Position numbers and translations under genes: made by a program. From assembly GCA_963731125.1 (NCBI GenBank), contig CAVSVP010000009.1, positions 558,001 to 622,000 on the forward strand: DNA of 64,000 nucleotides, given 5' to 3'. Below, one piece after another: positions 49,029-58,252 of this stretch; position 1 is the stretch's first letter, and each line of letters opens with the position of its first letter. The stretch comes from CAVSVP01 sp963731125. Lineage in GTDB: Bacteria; Pseudomonadota; Gammaproteobacteria; Competibacterales; Competibacteraceae. The notes under the pieces are model-generated. The model saw only the letters and a program-made list of their open reading frames with translations, had not been told where the DNA came from and did not search any database.

Positions 49029-49326
49029 TGGCGGCTCAAAACATGGCGAGTCGATCTCTGCACGGTTAGCCGTGGTCTTTAATTTTATGGCGACGGATCA
49101 GGCGCATCAGCACAAGTTTACCGACCGTCAATCTGCTCCATGCGAGACGCCAACTCACCCAGCAATCTTATTTATGCTGCACTACTATAAATATTAACGC
49201 TAATATAAACAGTGACGCTAATAGCACAATACCAATTCATCATCACAACCATTTATGTCCCCCAGAACCACTTATTCGCAATGGCTTGTGGGGATTGACT
49301 AATACCGGGGAGTCAGCCAGAAACCA

Positions 49327-52158
49327 ATGAGTACGCTTATCGAACAGTTTCGCCAAAGTTCACCTCTGTACGGTGGTAATGCTGCTTTCATCGAAGATCT
49401 CTACGAAAGCTTCCTGCGTGATCCCGAATCTGTCAGCGAGAAATGGCGACGGTATTTCCGCAGTCTGCAGGAACAACACGATGGGGGTCTTCGCGATATC
49501 GCCCACGGCCCAATCCGTGAATCATTTGCACACTTGGCTCGGCAACCTGCGCTTGTACCGCTGGCTCGTGGCTCAGCGCTTGCACCCGAAGCGGCAGAAA
49601 AACAAGCTTCCGTACTACGCATCATTAACGCCTATCGGACCCGCGGTCATCAGGCTGCGACCCTAGACCCTCTGAGCCTCCGGGAACGCCCGCCAATCGC
49701 GGATCTAGACCCTGGCTATCATGGCTTAAATGAAGCGGACATGGACATGGAATTTAATACCGGTTCCCTGGCCGCTCCTGACCGCATGAAACTGCGTTAT
49801 ATTCTCGCGCTTGTTCGGGAAGTTTATGTCGGAACCATTGGTTCCGAGTATATGCATATTACAAAGACTGAGGAGAAGCGTTGGATACAACGACGTTTGG
49901 AAGGCCAGCGAAAACTCGATCTCAGTGCTGATGAACGGCGCTGGCTGCTCAAAATGCTGGTTGCCGCGGAAGGCTTGGAAAAATACCTGCACACCCGCTA
50001 TGTAGGGCAAAAACGCTTTTCCCTAGAGGGCGGCGATAGTCTTATTCCCGTGATGGACGACCTGGTTCAACAGGCCGGCCGCCAAGGAGTTCAGGAAATT
50101 ATCATTGGCATGGCTCATCGCGGTCGCCTTAACATGCTGGTCAATATTATCGGCAAATCACCTGCAGAACTATTTGAGGAATTCGAAGGTAAACGTCGTC
50201 TCGAAGAGAGCAGTTCCGGCGATGTAAAATATCACATGGGCTTTTCTTCCAATGTGAAAACTGCCGGCGGTCCAGTGCACTTGGCATTAGCCTTCAATCC
50301 GTCCCACCTGGAAATTGCCAACCCAGTGGTGGAAGGGTCGGTGCGGGCTCGCCTGGAACGGCGCCGAGATGGTCTGGAGTTGTTGCCGTTTAACGCGGTT
50401 ATACCGATGCTGATTCACGGCGACGCTGCTTTTGCAGGACAGGGCGTTATCATGGAAGGTTTGCAGATGTCTCAGGTGCGTGGTTATCGCACCGGCGGCA
50501 CGGTGCATATCATCATTAACAATCAAATTGGCTTTACGACCAGCAATCCTTTGGATGCTCGATCCGCCCTCTACTGTACCGACGTCGCTAAGATGGTCCA
50601 GGCGCCTATCTTTCATGTCAACGGCGACGATCCGGAAGCCGTGTTATTTGTTACTCGGCTGGCTCTGGACTATCGCATGGAATTTAACAAAGATGTCGTT
50701 ATCGACATCGTTTGTTATCGCCGCCTTGGCCATAACGAAGCCGATGAACCCTCGGCCACTCAGCCGATGATGTATAAAAAGATTAAGGCCAGAAAGACTG
50801 CTGCGACTTTATACGCAGAGCATCTTATCAGCGAAAACGTCATCAGCGAGCAGGACTTTAAGAATATGCAAGCTGAGTATCGAGCAAACCTGGATGCAGG
50901 CCGTGACGTATCGCGGCAGGTTATCGCCAGCGTGGATAATCCCTTTGCCGTAGATTGGTCTAAACTAAAGGATAAAAATTGGGACGCGCCCGTCGATACT
51001 AGTGTGCCCATCGAAACCATTCGCAAGCTGTCCGAGCGCATGCTGGCCCTGCCAGACAGTTTTGAGTTAAATCCGCGGGTAGCCAAAATCATGGATGACC
51101 GGCGTAAGATGGCTGCCGGCGCCTTGGCCCTGGATTGGGGCTTTGCCGAGAATATGGCTTATGCCACCCTGTTAAACGAAGGTTACCAGGTCCGTGTCTC
51201 TGGTCAGGATTCCGGCCGGGGAACCTTCTTTCACCGCCACGCCGTCTTACACAACCAAAAGGACGGCGGCAGTTATGTTCCTCTTGCCAACCTTGCGGAC
51301 AATCAGCCCACCTTTATGGTGATCGACTCCATCCTTTCCGAAGAAGCGGTGCTAGGCTTTGAATACGGTTACAGCACTGCAGAACCTAATGGACTGGTCA
51401 TTTGGGAAGCGCAGTTCGGTGATTTTGCCAACGGCGCACAAGTGGTGATCGATCAGTTTATCTCTTCTGGAGAAGCTAAGTGGGGTCGCCTGTGCGGCTT
51501 GACACTGCTGTTGCCTCATGGCTACGAGGGACAGGGTCCCGAGCACTCTTCAGCCCGGCTGGAGCGCTTTTTACAGCTGTGCGCGGAACATAACATTCAA
51601 GTGTGCGTTCCCTCCACTCCAGCGCAAGCCTTCCATATGCTGCGCCGGCAGATGTTACGCACATTTCGTAAGCCTTTAATCGTCATGAGTCCCAAGAGCC
51701 TTCTCCGTCATAAGCTAGCGGTCAATGCTCTGGAAGATCTGACTCAGCGCGGCTTTCAAACGGTGCTCGGCGAAACCGACGATATTAACCCGAAAAAAGT
51801 CGAGCGCGTAATTTTCTGCAGCGGTAAGGTCTATTATGATCTCCTGGAGGCTCGGCGTGATCGTAATCTAGAGCATGTCGCCATTATTCGCATTGAGCAG
51901 CTATATCCCTTTCCAGAAGCTCGCTATCAAGAAGAACTGGAACGCTACTCTAAAGCAAAAGCTATTGTCTGGTGCCAGGAAGAACCTCGTAATCAGGGGG
52001 CTTGGTATCAGACTCTGCACAACCTCAAAGCGCCTCTTGATGCCAAACAAGAAGTGCTCTATGCCGGCCGACCGGCCTCGGCATCACCCGCGGTAGGCTA
52101 TTACAGCTTACACGTGGAACAACTACAAGCTCTCGTCAATGAGGCCCTTGGCCAGTAA
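49327..52158 (+). CDS. sucA: 2-oxoglutarate dehydrogenase E1 component
   Basis: 943 residues; a ThDP enzyme decarboxylating 2-oxoglutarate in the TCA cycle. It starts MSTLIEQFRQSSPLYGGNAA. Active-site parts are IIGMAHRGRLNMLVNIIGK, MLIHGDAAFAGQGVIMEGLQ and NNQIGFTTSN. The transketolase domain has SGQDSGRGTFFHRHA, and the C-terminus has CQEEPRNQGAWYQT. It is first in a sucA-sucB-lpd operon; sucB follows after 26 bp. The 298-bp upstream region is AT-rich with repeated ACGCTAATA and probably holds the promoter. Confidence 0.98.
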   Translation: MSTLIEQFRQSSPLYGGNAAFIEDLYESFLRDPESVSEKWRRYFRSLQEQHDGGLRDIAHGPIRESFAHLARQPALVPLARGSALAPEAAEKQASVLRIINAYRTRGHQAATLDPLSLRERPPIADLDPGYHGLNEADMDMEFNTGSLAAPDRMKLRYILALVREVYVGTIGSEYMHITKTEEKRWIQRRLEGQRKLDLSADERRWLLKMLVAAEGLEKYLHTRYVGQKRFSLEGGDSLIPVMDDLVQQAGRQGVQEIIIGMAHRGRLNMLVNIIGKSPAELFEEFEGKRRLEESSSGDVKYHMGFSSNVKTAGGPVHLALAFNPSHLEIANPVVEGSVRARLERRRDGLELLPFNAVIPMLIHGDAAFAGQGVIMEGLQMSQVRGYRTGGTVHIIINNQIGFTTSNPLDARSALYCTDVAKMVQAPIFHVNGDDPEAVLFVTRLALDYRMEFNKDVVIDIVCYRRLGHNEADEPSATQPMMYKKIKARKTAATLYAEHLISENVISEQDFKNMQAEYRANLDAGRDVSRQVIASVDNPFAVDWSKLKDKNWDAPVDTSVPIETIRKLSERMLALPDSFELNPRVAKIMDDRRKMAAGALALDWGFAENMAYATLLNEGYQVRVSGQDSGRGTFFHRHAVLHNQKDGGSYVPLANLADNQPTFMVIDSILSEEAVLGFEYGYSTAEPNGLVIWEAQFGDFANGAQVVIDQFISSGEAKWGRLCGLTLLLPHGYEGQGPEHSSARLERFLQLCAEHNIQVCVPSTPAQAFHMLRRQMLRTFRKPLIVMSPKSLLRHKLAVNALEDLTQRGFQTVLGETDDINPKKVERVIFCSGKVYYDLLEARRDRNLEHVAIIRIEQLYPFPEARYQEELERYSKAKAIVWCQEEPRNQGAWYQTLHNLKAPLDAKQEVLYAGRPASASPAVGYYSLHVEQLQALVNEALGQ

Positions 52159-52184
52159 TACCGTAAAAACTAAAGGGAAAAATA

Positions 52185-53486
52185 ATGAGTATAGAAGTGC
52201 GAGTCCCTACTCTCCCGGAGTCTGTGGCGGATGCCACTCTCGTTAGCTGGCATAAGAAGCCTGGCGATTCGGTTAAGCGCGATGAAAATCTTGTGGACTT
52301 AGAAACGGATAAAGTTGTGCTGGAGATTCCTGCTCCCGCTGACGGCGTCATGGGGGAAATCTTGCGAGGCGACGGCGAAACCGTTACCACGGGTGATGTT
52401 ATCGCCAGTATTGAAGAAGGTGCCGGCGGATCTGCTGCAGAACCCCAACAAGCGGAATCCGCCGCTGAATCCACCGTAGCGGCTCCTAAGGCTGAAGCGG
52501 CTGCTGAGTCTCCCGCCGAAACGGGTACAGCCACGGCCAATGTGGTTGATCTGGACACACTGAGTCCTGCCGTACGCCGCCTGGTAAACGAGCATAATCT
52601 AGACGCCGGCAAAATAACCGGTACAGGCCGCGGTGGGCGTATCACCAAAGCCGATGTGCTGGCCTATTTGGATAATCAGGGTGCTGCGCCGGCCTTAACA
52701 GCACCCCCTCAACCAGAACCGACGCCTGTACCTGCTCCGGAAGCCGAGCAACCAGTGACTCCGAAAATGGCTCCCGACCAGCGGGGTCGACTTGAACAGC
52801 GAGTTCCTATGACCCGCCTGCGGACTCGGATCGCTGAGCGCTTGGTAGAAGCCCAACAAACAGCGGCCATGTTAACTACCTTCAACGAGGTAAACATGCA
52901 GCCGGTCATGAACATTCGCAACCGTTATAAGGATAAATTTGAAAAGGAAAATGGGGTGCGTTTGGGCTTTATGTCATTTTTCGTTAAAGCAGTCGTTGAA
53001 GCGTTAAAGCGTTTTCCAGCAGTCAACGGTTCTATCGATGGCAACGACATCATTTACCACGGCTATTACGACATCGGCATTGCCGTTGCCTCTCCGCGGG
53101 GTTTGGTAGTACCGATCTTGCGCGATGCCGATCAAATGAGTTTTGCCGATATCGAAAAAACCATTGCCGACTTCGGAAAACGCGCGAAGGAGGGAAGTTT
53201 ATCCATGGATGATCTATCTGGCGGCACCTTTTCTATTACTAATGGTGGAGTATTTGGCTCATTAATGTCCACTCCCATCTTAAATCCACCGCAAAGCGCG
53301 ATTCTGGGTATGCATAAAACCATGGATCGTGCCATGGTGGAGGGCGGACAGATTGTGGTACGCCCCATGATGTACCTGGCACTTACCTACGATCATCGTA
53401 TTATCGATGGCAGAGAAGCCGTCACTTTCCTGGTAACCGTTAAAGAGTGCCTGGAGGACTCAGCTCGTCTCCTACTACAAATTTAA
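52185..53486 (+). CDS. sucB: 2-oxoglutarate dehydrogenase E2 (dihydrolipoyl succinyltransferase)
   Basis: 433 residues. One lipoyl domain (1-78) has lipoyl-Lys K43 in DLETDKVVLEIPAP. An Ala/Pro-rich linker, E1/E3-binding domain (about 125-162, LSPAVRRLVNEHNLDAGKIT) and second linker lead to the catalytic domain, with H404 and D408 in TYDHRIIDGREAV. It transfers succinyl groups to CoA. It is the middle gene of the complex operon, with AAAGGGAAAAAT upstream of ATG. Confidence 0.98.
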   Translation: MSIEVRVPTLPESVADATLVSWHKKPGDSVKRDENLVDLETDKVVLEIPAPADGVMGEILRGDGETVTTGDVIASIEEGAGGSAAEPQQAESAAESTVAAPKAEAAAESPAETGTATANVVDLDTLSPAVRRLVNEHNLDAGKITGTGRGGRITKADVLAYLDNQGAAPALTAPPQPEPTPVPAPEAEQPVTPKMAPDQRGRLEQRVPMTRLRTRIAERLVEAQQTAAMLTTFNEVNMQPVMNIRNRYKDKFEKENGVRLGFMSFFVKAVVEALKRFPAVNGSIDGNDIIYHGYYDIGIAVASPRGLVVPILRDADQMSFADIEKTIADFGKRAKEGSLSMDDLSGGTFSITNGGVFGSLMSTPILNPPQSAILGMHKTMDRAMVEGGQIVVRPMMYLALTYDHRIIDGREAVTFLVTVKECLEDSARLLLQI

Positions 53487-53558
53487 CTCTTGTAATCCCG
53501 CCGTGTGGCTCCGTTCCCTCAGCGCTCGGCGGCGTCTACCGCTATTCTGGGAGAAGGT

Positions 53559-54986
53559 ATGGCAAAAACCTACGATGTCGTCGTCATTGGTGGCGGCCCC
53601 GCCGGCTATGTGGCCGCAATCCGTTGTGCGCAACTGGGTCTGGAGACCGCCTGCGTTGAAAAGTGGATCAATTTTAAAGGTGAACCTGCCCTGGGCGGTA
53701 CCTGTCTTAATGTAGGCTGCATTCCCTCCAAAACGCTGCTAGAGTCTTCCGAACAGTATCATAGGGTCAAGGAATTACTTGGCGACCATGGTATTCAGAT
53801 AGGTTCAGTAAAACTGAACCTGGATCAAATGATGACCCGTAAGGAACAGATCGTTTTGCAGCTGACCAACGGGATCTCCGCCTTATTTAAGGCAAACAGT
53901 GTGACTTGGCTACAGGGGCATGGCAAGCTGTTAGCCGAGCGTCAAGTGGAAATTACCGGCCTTGACGGCAAGATGGAAGTGGTTGATGCGGATAATGTGA
54001 TCATCGCCCCGGGCTCGGTGCCCATGGAATTAGGCGCTGCGCCCGTTGACGGTGAATTTATCGTCGACTCCACGGGGGCATTGGATTTTCGTAAGGTTCC
54101 CAAGCAGCTTGGCGTCATCGGTGCCGGCGTGATCGGCTTGGAACTAGGCAGCGTATGGCAACGTCTGGGAGCTGAAGTGGTGCTCTTGGAGGCAGTAGAG
54201 GATTTTCTGGCTCCCGTCGATCACCAGGTTTCTCGGGAAGCCATGCGGCAATTTAAGAAACAGGGACTGGAAATCCATTTAGGTACCCGGGTCACAGGCA
54301 CCAAAAAAGGCAAGCGGCAGGTTACGGTGCAATACCGGGATAAGGATGGCGAACACGAAGTGATTGTCGATAAGCTATTAGTGTCTGTGGGCCGGCGTCC
54401 CAACACGGACAACATCGCGGCGCCGGAAGCGGATCTGCTGTTAGATGAGCGCGGCTACGTGCATGTCAACGAAATCTGTGAAACGAACCAACCGGGCGTA
54501 TATGCCATAGGCGATGTAGTACGCGGACCTATGTTAGCCCATAAGGGTTCAGAGGAAGGCATTATGGTGGCTGAAATTATTGCTGGTCAGCGCAGCCATA
54601 TGAACTATGAAACGATTCCCTGGGTAATTTATACCGCACCGGAGATCGCCTGGGTGGGCAAAACCGAGCAGGCTTTGAAAGCGGAAGGTATTCCCTACAA
54701 GACCGGCACTTTTCCGTTCTCCGCCAACGGTCGCGCCAAAGCCCTGGATGGTGCAGTGGGAATGGTTAAACTGCTGGCTCATGGTAAAACCGATGCTATT
54801 CTAGGCTGCCATATCATTGGTCCTTACGCCTCAGAGTTGATTCAAGAAGTGGTGCTAGCCATGGAATTCTCAGCAAGCAGCGAAGATATCGCACGCACTA
54901 TCCATGGTCATCCAACGCTATACGAGGCCATGCATGAGGCGGCCCTTTCCGTACACGGTCGTGCCATTCATAAGATTAATACCTAA
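53559..54986 (+). CDS. lpdA: Dihydrolipoyl dehydrogenase (E3)
   Basis: 475 residues from the ATG at 53559 (MAKTYDVVVIGGGPAGYVAA, GGGAGAAGGT upstream); an earlier in-frame ATG would add an unlikely tail. FAD-binding GGGPAG, redox disulphide C49/C54 in GGTCLNVGCIPSK, NAD-binding GAGVIGLELGSV, and the His/Glu pair in IHGHPTLYEAMHEA are intact. It reoxidises lipoamide for the 2-oxoglutarate complex encoded just upstream. Confidence 0.97.
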   Translation: MAKTYDVVVIGGGPAGYVAAIRCAQLGLETACVEKWINFKGEPALGGTCLNVGCIPSKTLLESSEQYHRVKELLGDHGIQIGSVKLNLDQMMTRKEQIVLQLTNGISALFKANSVTWLQGHGKLLAERQVEITGLDGKMEVVDADNVIIAPGSVPMELGAAPVDGEFIVDSTGALDFRKVPKQLGVIGAGVIGLELGSVWQRLGAEVVLLEAVEDFLAPVDHQVSREAMRQFKKQGLEIHLGTRVTGTKKGKRQVTVQYRDKDGEHEVIVDKLLVSVGRRPNTDNIAAPEADLLLDERGYVHVNEICETNQPGVYAIGDVVRGPMLAHKGSEEGIMVAEIIAGQRSHMNYETIPWVIYTAPEIAWVGKTEQALKAEGIPYKTGTFPFSANGRAKALDGAVGMVKLLAHGKTDAILGCHIIGPYASELIQEVVLAMEFSASSEDIARTIHGHPTLYEAMHEAALSVHGRAIHKINT

Positions 54987-55146
54987 CCGCTACAGAGGCG
55001 ACGACAGCACCATTAACCCCCATTAAACAAAGAAAATTAAAGGCAATCAGCGGACAATTATTACTGATGGAGTCAGGTGCGCCATCGGCTTAATGATGGC
55101 GTGCCGGCTGGCAAATCGAAGAAGCGTCCGAGCCTGCATGGCATAC

Positions 55147-56103
55147 TCACAGCGAATTTAGCCAGGGCAGCTTGTCTAAATCCACATTACCGCCCGAGAG
55201 AATAATACCTACCCGCTTTCCGGTTAACTCAGCAGGTTTTTTCAGTAAGGCCCCTAATGGCACGGCAGCGGAAGGCTCCACGACGATCTTCATTCTTTCC
55301 CACAGCAAGCGCATCGCCTCTATAATATCCTCTTCGCTAACGGTAACAATGGCATCCACATGGTTTTTTATGATAGGAAAAGTTAACGTGCCCAGCGCTG
55401 TACGCAACCCATCGGCAATCGTTCTACTTTGCACGGCTGGCATTAGTCTGTTAGCGTAAAAAGAGCGGTAGGCATCATCCGCATTTTCCGGTTCTGCTGC
55501 CAGCACCCGCGTGTCCGGCGAAACCGCGGCTACCGCGAGCGCGGTTCCGCTTAGCAGGCCTCCGCCCCCGACTGGACATAGGATTACGTCAAGGGAATGA
55601 CATTGTTCGCAGAATTCCAAAGCCGCCGTTCCCTGACCACTTATCATACGGTAATCATTGTAGGGTGGAATAAAAACCGCACCGGTTTCCCGCAAGACTT
55701 CCGTGAGTTTGCCTTCTCTGGCAGCCAATGTCGGTTCGCAACCAATAATGTCCGCGCCGTAATCGGCCACTGCCTGCTTTTTGACCGACGGAGCATCTTT
55801 GGGCATAACCACATAAGCCTTGATATTCCGCCAGCGAGCAGCGAGCGCCAATGCAGCCGCGTGATTGCCCGACGAATGCGTAGCCACACCGCGCATCGCT
55901 TCTTTATCATTGAGGGAAAAAACTGCGTTGGCGGCACCGCGGATTTTGAACGAACCGGTTTTCTGAAAGTTCTCGCATTTAAAGGCTATCTCTGCCTCAC
56001 AGATCCTGTCGAGGGTTTGGGAAGTGAGAACAGGTGTGCGATGAATAAAGGGCGCAAGCCGTTTGGCAGCCGTTCGAATATCTTTTTGGGTCGGTTCAGG
56101 CAC
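55147..56103 (-). CDS. PLP-dependent threonine/serine dehydratase-type enzyme
   Basis: 318 residues, fold type II. The PLP Lys is in KTGSFKIRGAANAVF, the substrate loop is VATHSSGNHAAALALAAR, the phosphate cup is PVGGGGLLSGTAL, and the C-terminus has IILSGGNVDLDKL. There is no ACT regulatory domain, so it is the short, catabolic type: threonine dehydratase, serine racemase or threo-3-hydroxyaspartate ammonia-lyase. These cannot be told apart by eye. It is 27 bp downstream of tyrA in the same direction. Confidence 0.9.
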   Translation of the reverse strand: MPEPTQKDIRTAAKRLAPFIHRTPVLTSQTLDRICEAEIAFKCENFQKTGSFKIRGAANAVFSLNDKEAMRGVATHSSGNHAAALALAARWRNIKAYVVMPKDAPSVKKQAVADYGADIIGCEPTLAAREGKLTEVLRETGAVFIPPYNDYRMISGQGTAALEFCEQCHSLDVILCPVGGGGLLSGTALAVAAVSPDTRVLAAEPENADDAYRSFYANRLMPAVQSRTIADGLRTALGTLTFPIIKNHVDAIVTVSEEDIIEAMRLLWERMKIVVEPSAAVPLGALLKKPAELTGKRVGIILSGGNVDLDKLPWLNSL

Positions 56104-56130
56104 GGCTGAGCACGCGGAGCTACAGTTGGA

Positions 56131-57033
56131 TTATTCTAAGTAAAGATTATCGCGCGCGTGCTTCGCGCGTCGAAAAATAGCCATGATGGTCTCATTGTCG
56201 CCATTTCTAATCGCCTCAACTAAGTGAGCCAGGTCGTGAGTAAATTGCTCTATAACTTGCAATAGTAGCTCTCGATTGGCTAAGCAGATATCATGCCACA
56301 TCTGCGGATCACTGGAAGCAATCCGTGTAAAATCCCGGAATCCTCCCGCCGCGTAGCGAAAAATCTCTGCCCGGTCGTCCAGTCGCGCCAGGGTATCAAC
56401 CAAAGCATAGGCTAAGACATGAGGTAAGTGACTGGTGGCAGCTAAGACTTCATCATGATGACGGACTCCCATATCTATCACTTCGGCTCCAGTTATTTCC
56501 CACATCTGCCGGATTAGGTGATAGGCACCGGCATCGGTTTCAACCAAAGGGGTTAAAATAACCCGGCGCTTGCGAAACAACTCTGGAAATGAAGCCTCCA
56601 CGCCACTTTTCTCAGTGCCGGCGATAGGATGGCCGGGAACAAAAGTGGCCGGCGCTTGCCCGAATGCCCGCCGCACATCCCCCAATACGCTACCCTTGGA
56701 ACTGCCTACATCAGTCAGCACACAGTGCTCCGGCAGATGCTCGGCAATAGCAGCAAATACATCAAACATGGCTCCTAAAGGAACGGCGACCACCACCACG
56801 TCGGCATCGACCACGGCCGTTGCGAGTTCCGTTTCATAACGGTCGATGACACCAAGGGCTAGGGCTTTTTGCAAAGAGGCCCCACCGCGTCCGGCACCGA
56901 CAACCTCGGTTACGGCGTTCGCCTGCTTCAGCGCTTGCGCCAAAGAGCCGCCGATTAGACCCACCCCAATGATGCATAGGCGGCGAATTAGAGGATGTTT
57001 ACCAATCACTGGGCGTTGGTTGCTATTTGACAC
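56131..57033 (-). CDS. tyrA: Prephenate/arogenate dehydrogenase
   Basis: 300 residues of the tyrosine branch. It has an N-terminal Rossmann motif RLCIIGVGLIGGSLAQALKQ, then ADVVVVAVPLGA, LTDVGSSKGSVLGDV, the substrate/catalytic segment FVPGHPIAGTEKSGV, and HDEVLAATSHLPHVLAYALV. There is no chorismate mutase or ACT domain. It follows pheA by 79 bp, so phenylalanine and tyrosine branches are encoded together. The symbol follows function. Confidence 0.94.
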   Translation of the reverse strand: MSNSNQRPVIGKHPLIRRLCIIGVGLIGGSLAQALKQANAVTEVVGAGRGGASLQKALALGVIDRYETELATAVVDADVVVVAVPLGAMFDVFAAIAEHLPEHCVLTDVGSSKGSVLGDVRRAFGQAPATFVPGHPIAGTEKSGVEASFPELFRKRRVILTPLVETDAGAYHLIRQMWEITGAEVIDMGVRHHDEVLAATSHLPHVLAYALVDTLARLDDRAEIFRYAAGGFRDFTRIASSDPQMWHDICLANRELLLQVIEQFTHDLAHLVEAIRNGDNETIMAIFRRAKHARDNLYLE

Positions 57034-57112
57034 GTTAACAGAAACGGTTGCAGACGTATCGGTTTGGCATTGCTATGCCACTATCTGGCATGGCCGCACC
57101 GGTAAGGAATCT

Positions 57113-58198
57113 CTAAAGTATTCCGCGAGGATAAGAGCCTAGCACCCGAAACAGACTAGCCTCCTGTCGCAAGTCTTCTAAAGCCTTTGTCATTGACTCG
57201 TTTTCCATATGTCCCTCGAGATCGATAAAAAAAACATAATCCCACATCCCTCTCCTTGAGGGGCGAGACTCAATACGTGTCATACTCAGACCGTGCCGGG
57301 CAATCGGTTCTAGTAATCGGTAGAGAGAACCGGGACGATTTGGCGAGGACACGAGCAAGGTTGTTTTATCATCACCGGAAGGCGGCACGGATCGAGTGCC
57401 GATAATCAGAAAACGCGTGGTATTATTGGGTTCGTCCTCAATATTGGCCGCCATAATAGGCAATTGATAGATATCGGCCGCGCAGTATCCCGCAATAGCG
57501 GCAGCTCCTGATTCTTCGCGGGCAAGTTGCGCCGCCTCGCCGTTGCTGCCGACAGGCACTCGTTCCACGTCAGGCAGATTCAGGTCTAGCCACTCTCGGC
57601 ATTGCGCTAGAGATTGCTGGTGAGAATAGACACGGCGAACTTGGTGTATGGATTCTATATAACCAATCAAGTGATGATGAATGCGTAACTGCACCTCACC
57701 ACAAATTTTCAGGGGGGACTGCAAAAACATATCAAGAGTGTGATTAACTACACCTTCCGTAGAGTTTTCCACGGGCACCACACCGTAATCGGCAGCATCG
57801 GATTCCACCTCCCGAAAAACTTCGTCAATAGCCCGTAAAGGAATCGTCTCTATGGAGCTACCGAAGTGTTTAAGGGCCGCAGCCTGGGTAAAGGTACCTT
57901 CGGGGCCCAGAAAAGCGATATGCAGCGGCTCTTCCAGGGCCAGGCAGGTAGACATAATCTCCCGAAACAAATGGCCAATGTCTTCATTGCTCAACGGACC
58001 CCGGTTGCGTTCTATGACACGCCGGAGTACTTGAACCTCCCGTTCAGGTCGATAAAAATCGGAGCTATCCCCCACCGCCTGCTTGATGGTGGCAACTTGC
58101 TGGGCACAACGAGCACGCTCGGAGATGAGTTCTTGAATCTGTTGATCCAGGGTGTCGATATGTTCCCGTATGACTTGAAGCTGTTCATGCTCCGACAT
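57113..58198 (-). CDS. pheA: Bifunctional chorismate mutase/prephenate dehydratase
   Basis: 361 residues from the ATG at 58198 (MSEHEQLQVIREHIDTLDQQ). The AroQ chorismate mutase covers about 1-90. The dehydratase has FLGPEGTFTQAAALKHFG, VVPVENSTEGVVNHTLD and the TRF motif in NNTTRFLIIG. The C-terminal ACT domain contains NRPGSLYRLLEPIA and IESRPSRRGMWDYVFFIDL, the phenylalanine feedback site. An upstream in-frame ATG at 58237 lies 15 bp from gyrA; the GGGAGAA near 58212 favours the shorter form. Confidence 0.95.
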   Translation of the reverse strand: MSEHEQLQVIREHIDTLDQQIQELISERARCAQQVATIKQAVGDSSDFYRPEREVQVLRRVIERNRGPLSNEDIGHLFREIMSTCLALEEPLHIAFLGPEGTFTQAAALKHFGSSIETIPLRAIDEVFREVESDAADYGVVPVENSTEGVVNHTLDMFLQSPLKICGEVQLRIHHHLIGYIESIHQVRRVYSHQQSLAQCREWLDLNLPDVERVPVGSNGEAAQLAREESGAAAIAGYCAADIYQLPIMAANIEDEPNNTTRFLIIGTRSVPPSGDDKTTLLVSSPNRPGSLYRLLEPIARHGLSMTRIESRPSRRGMWDYVFFIDLEGHMENESMTKALEDLRQEASLFRVLGSYPRGIL

Positions 58199-58252
58199 GG
58201 CGTTTGAGTTCTCCCTGCACTGCCAGCGGTGCTTCATTTGAAGCCATTGCCA

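Noticed and set aside
55080..55101. A 7-bp hairpin (CGCCATC/GATGGCG) downstream of lpdA as a terminator.
   Set aside because: There is no T-tract on either strand after the stem, so intrinsic termination is not supported.
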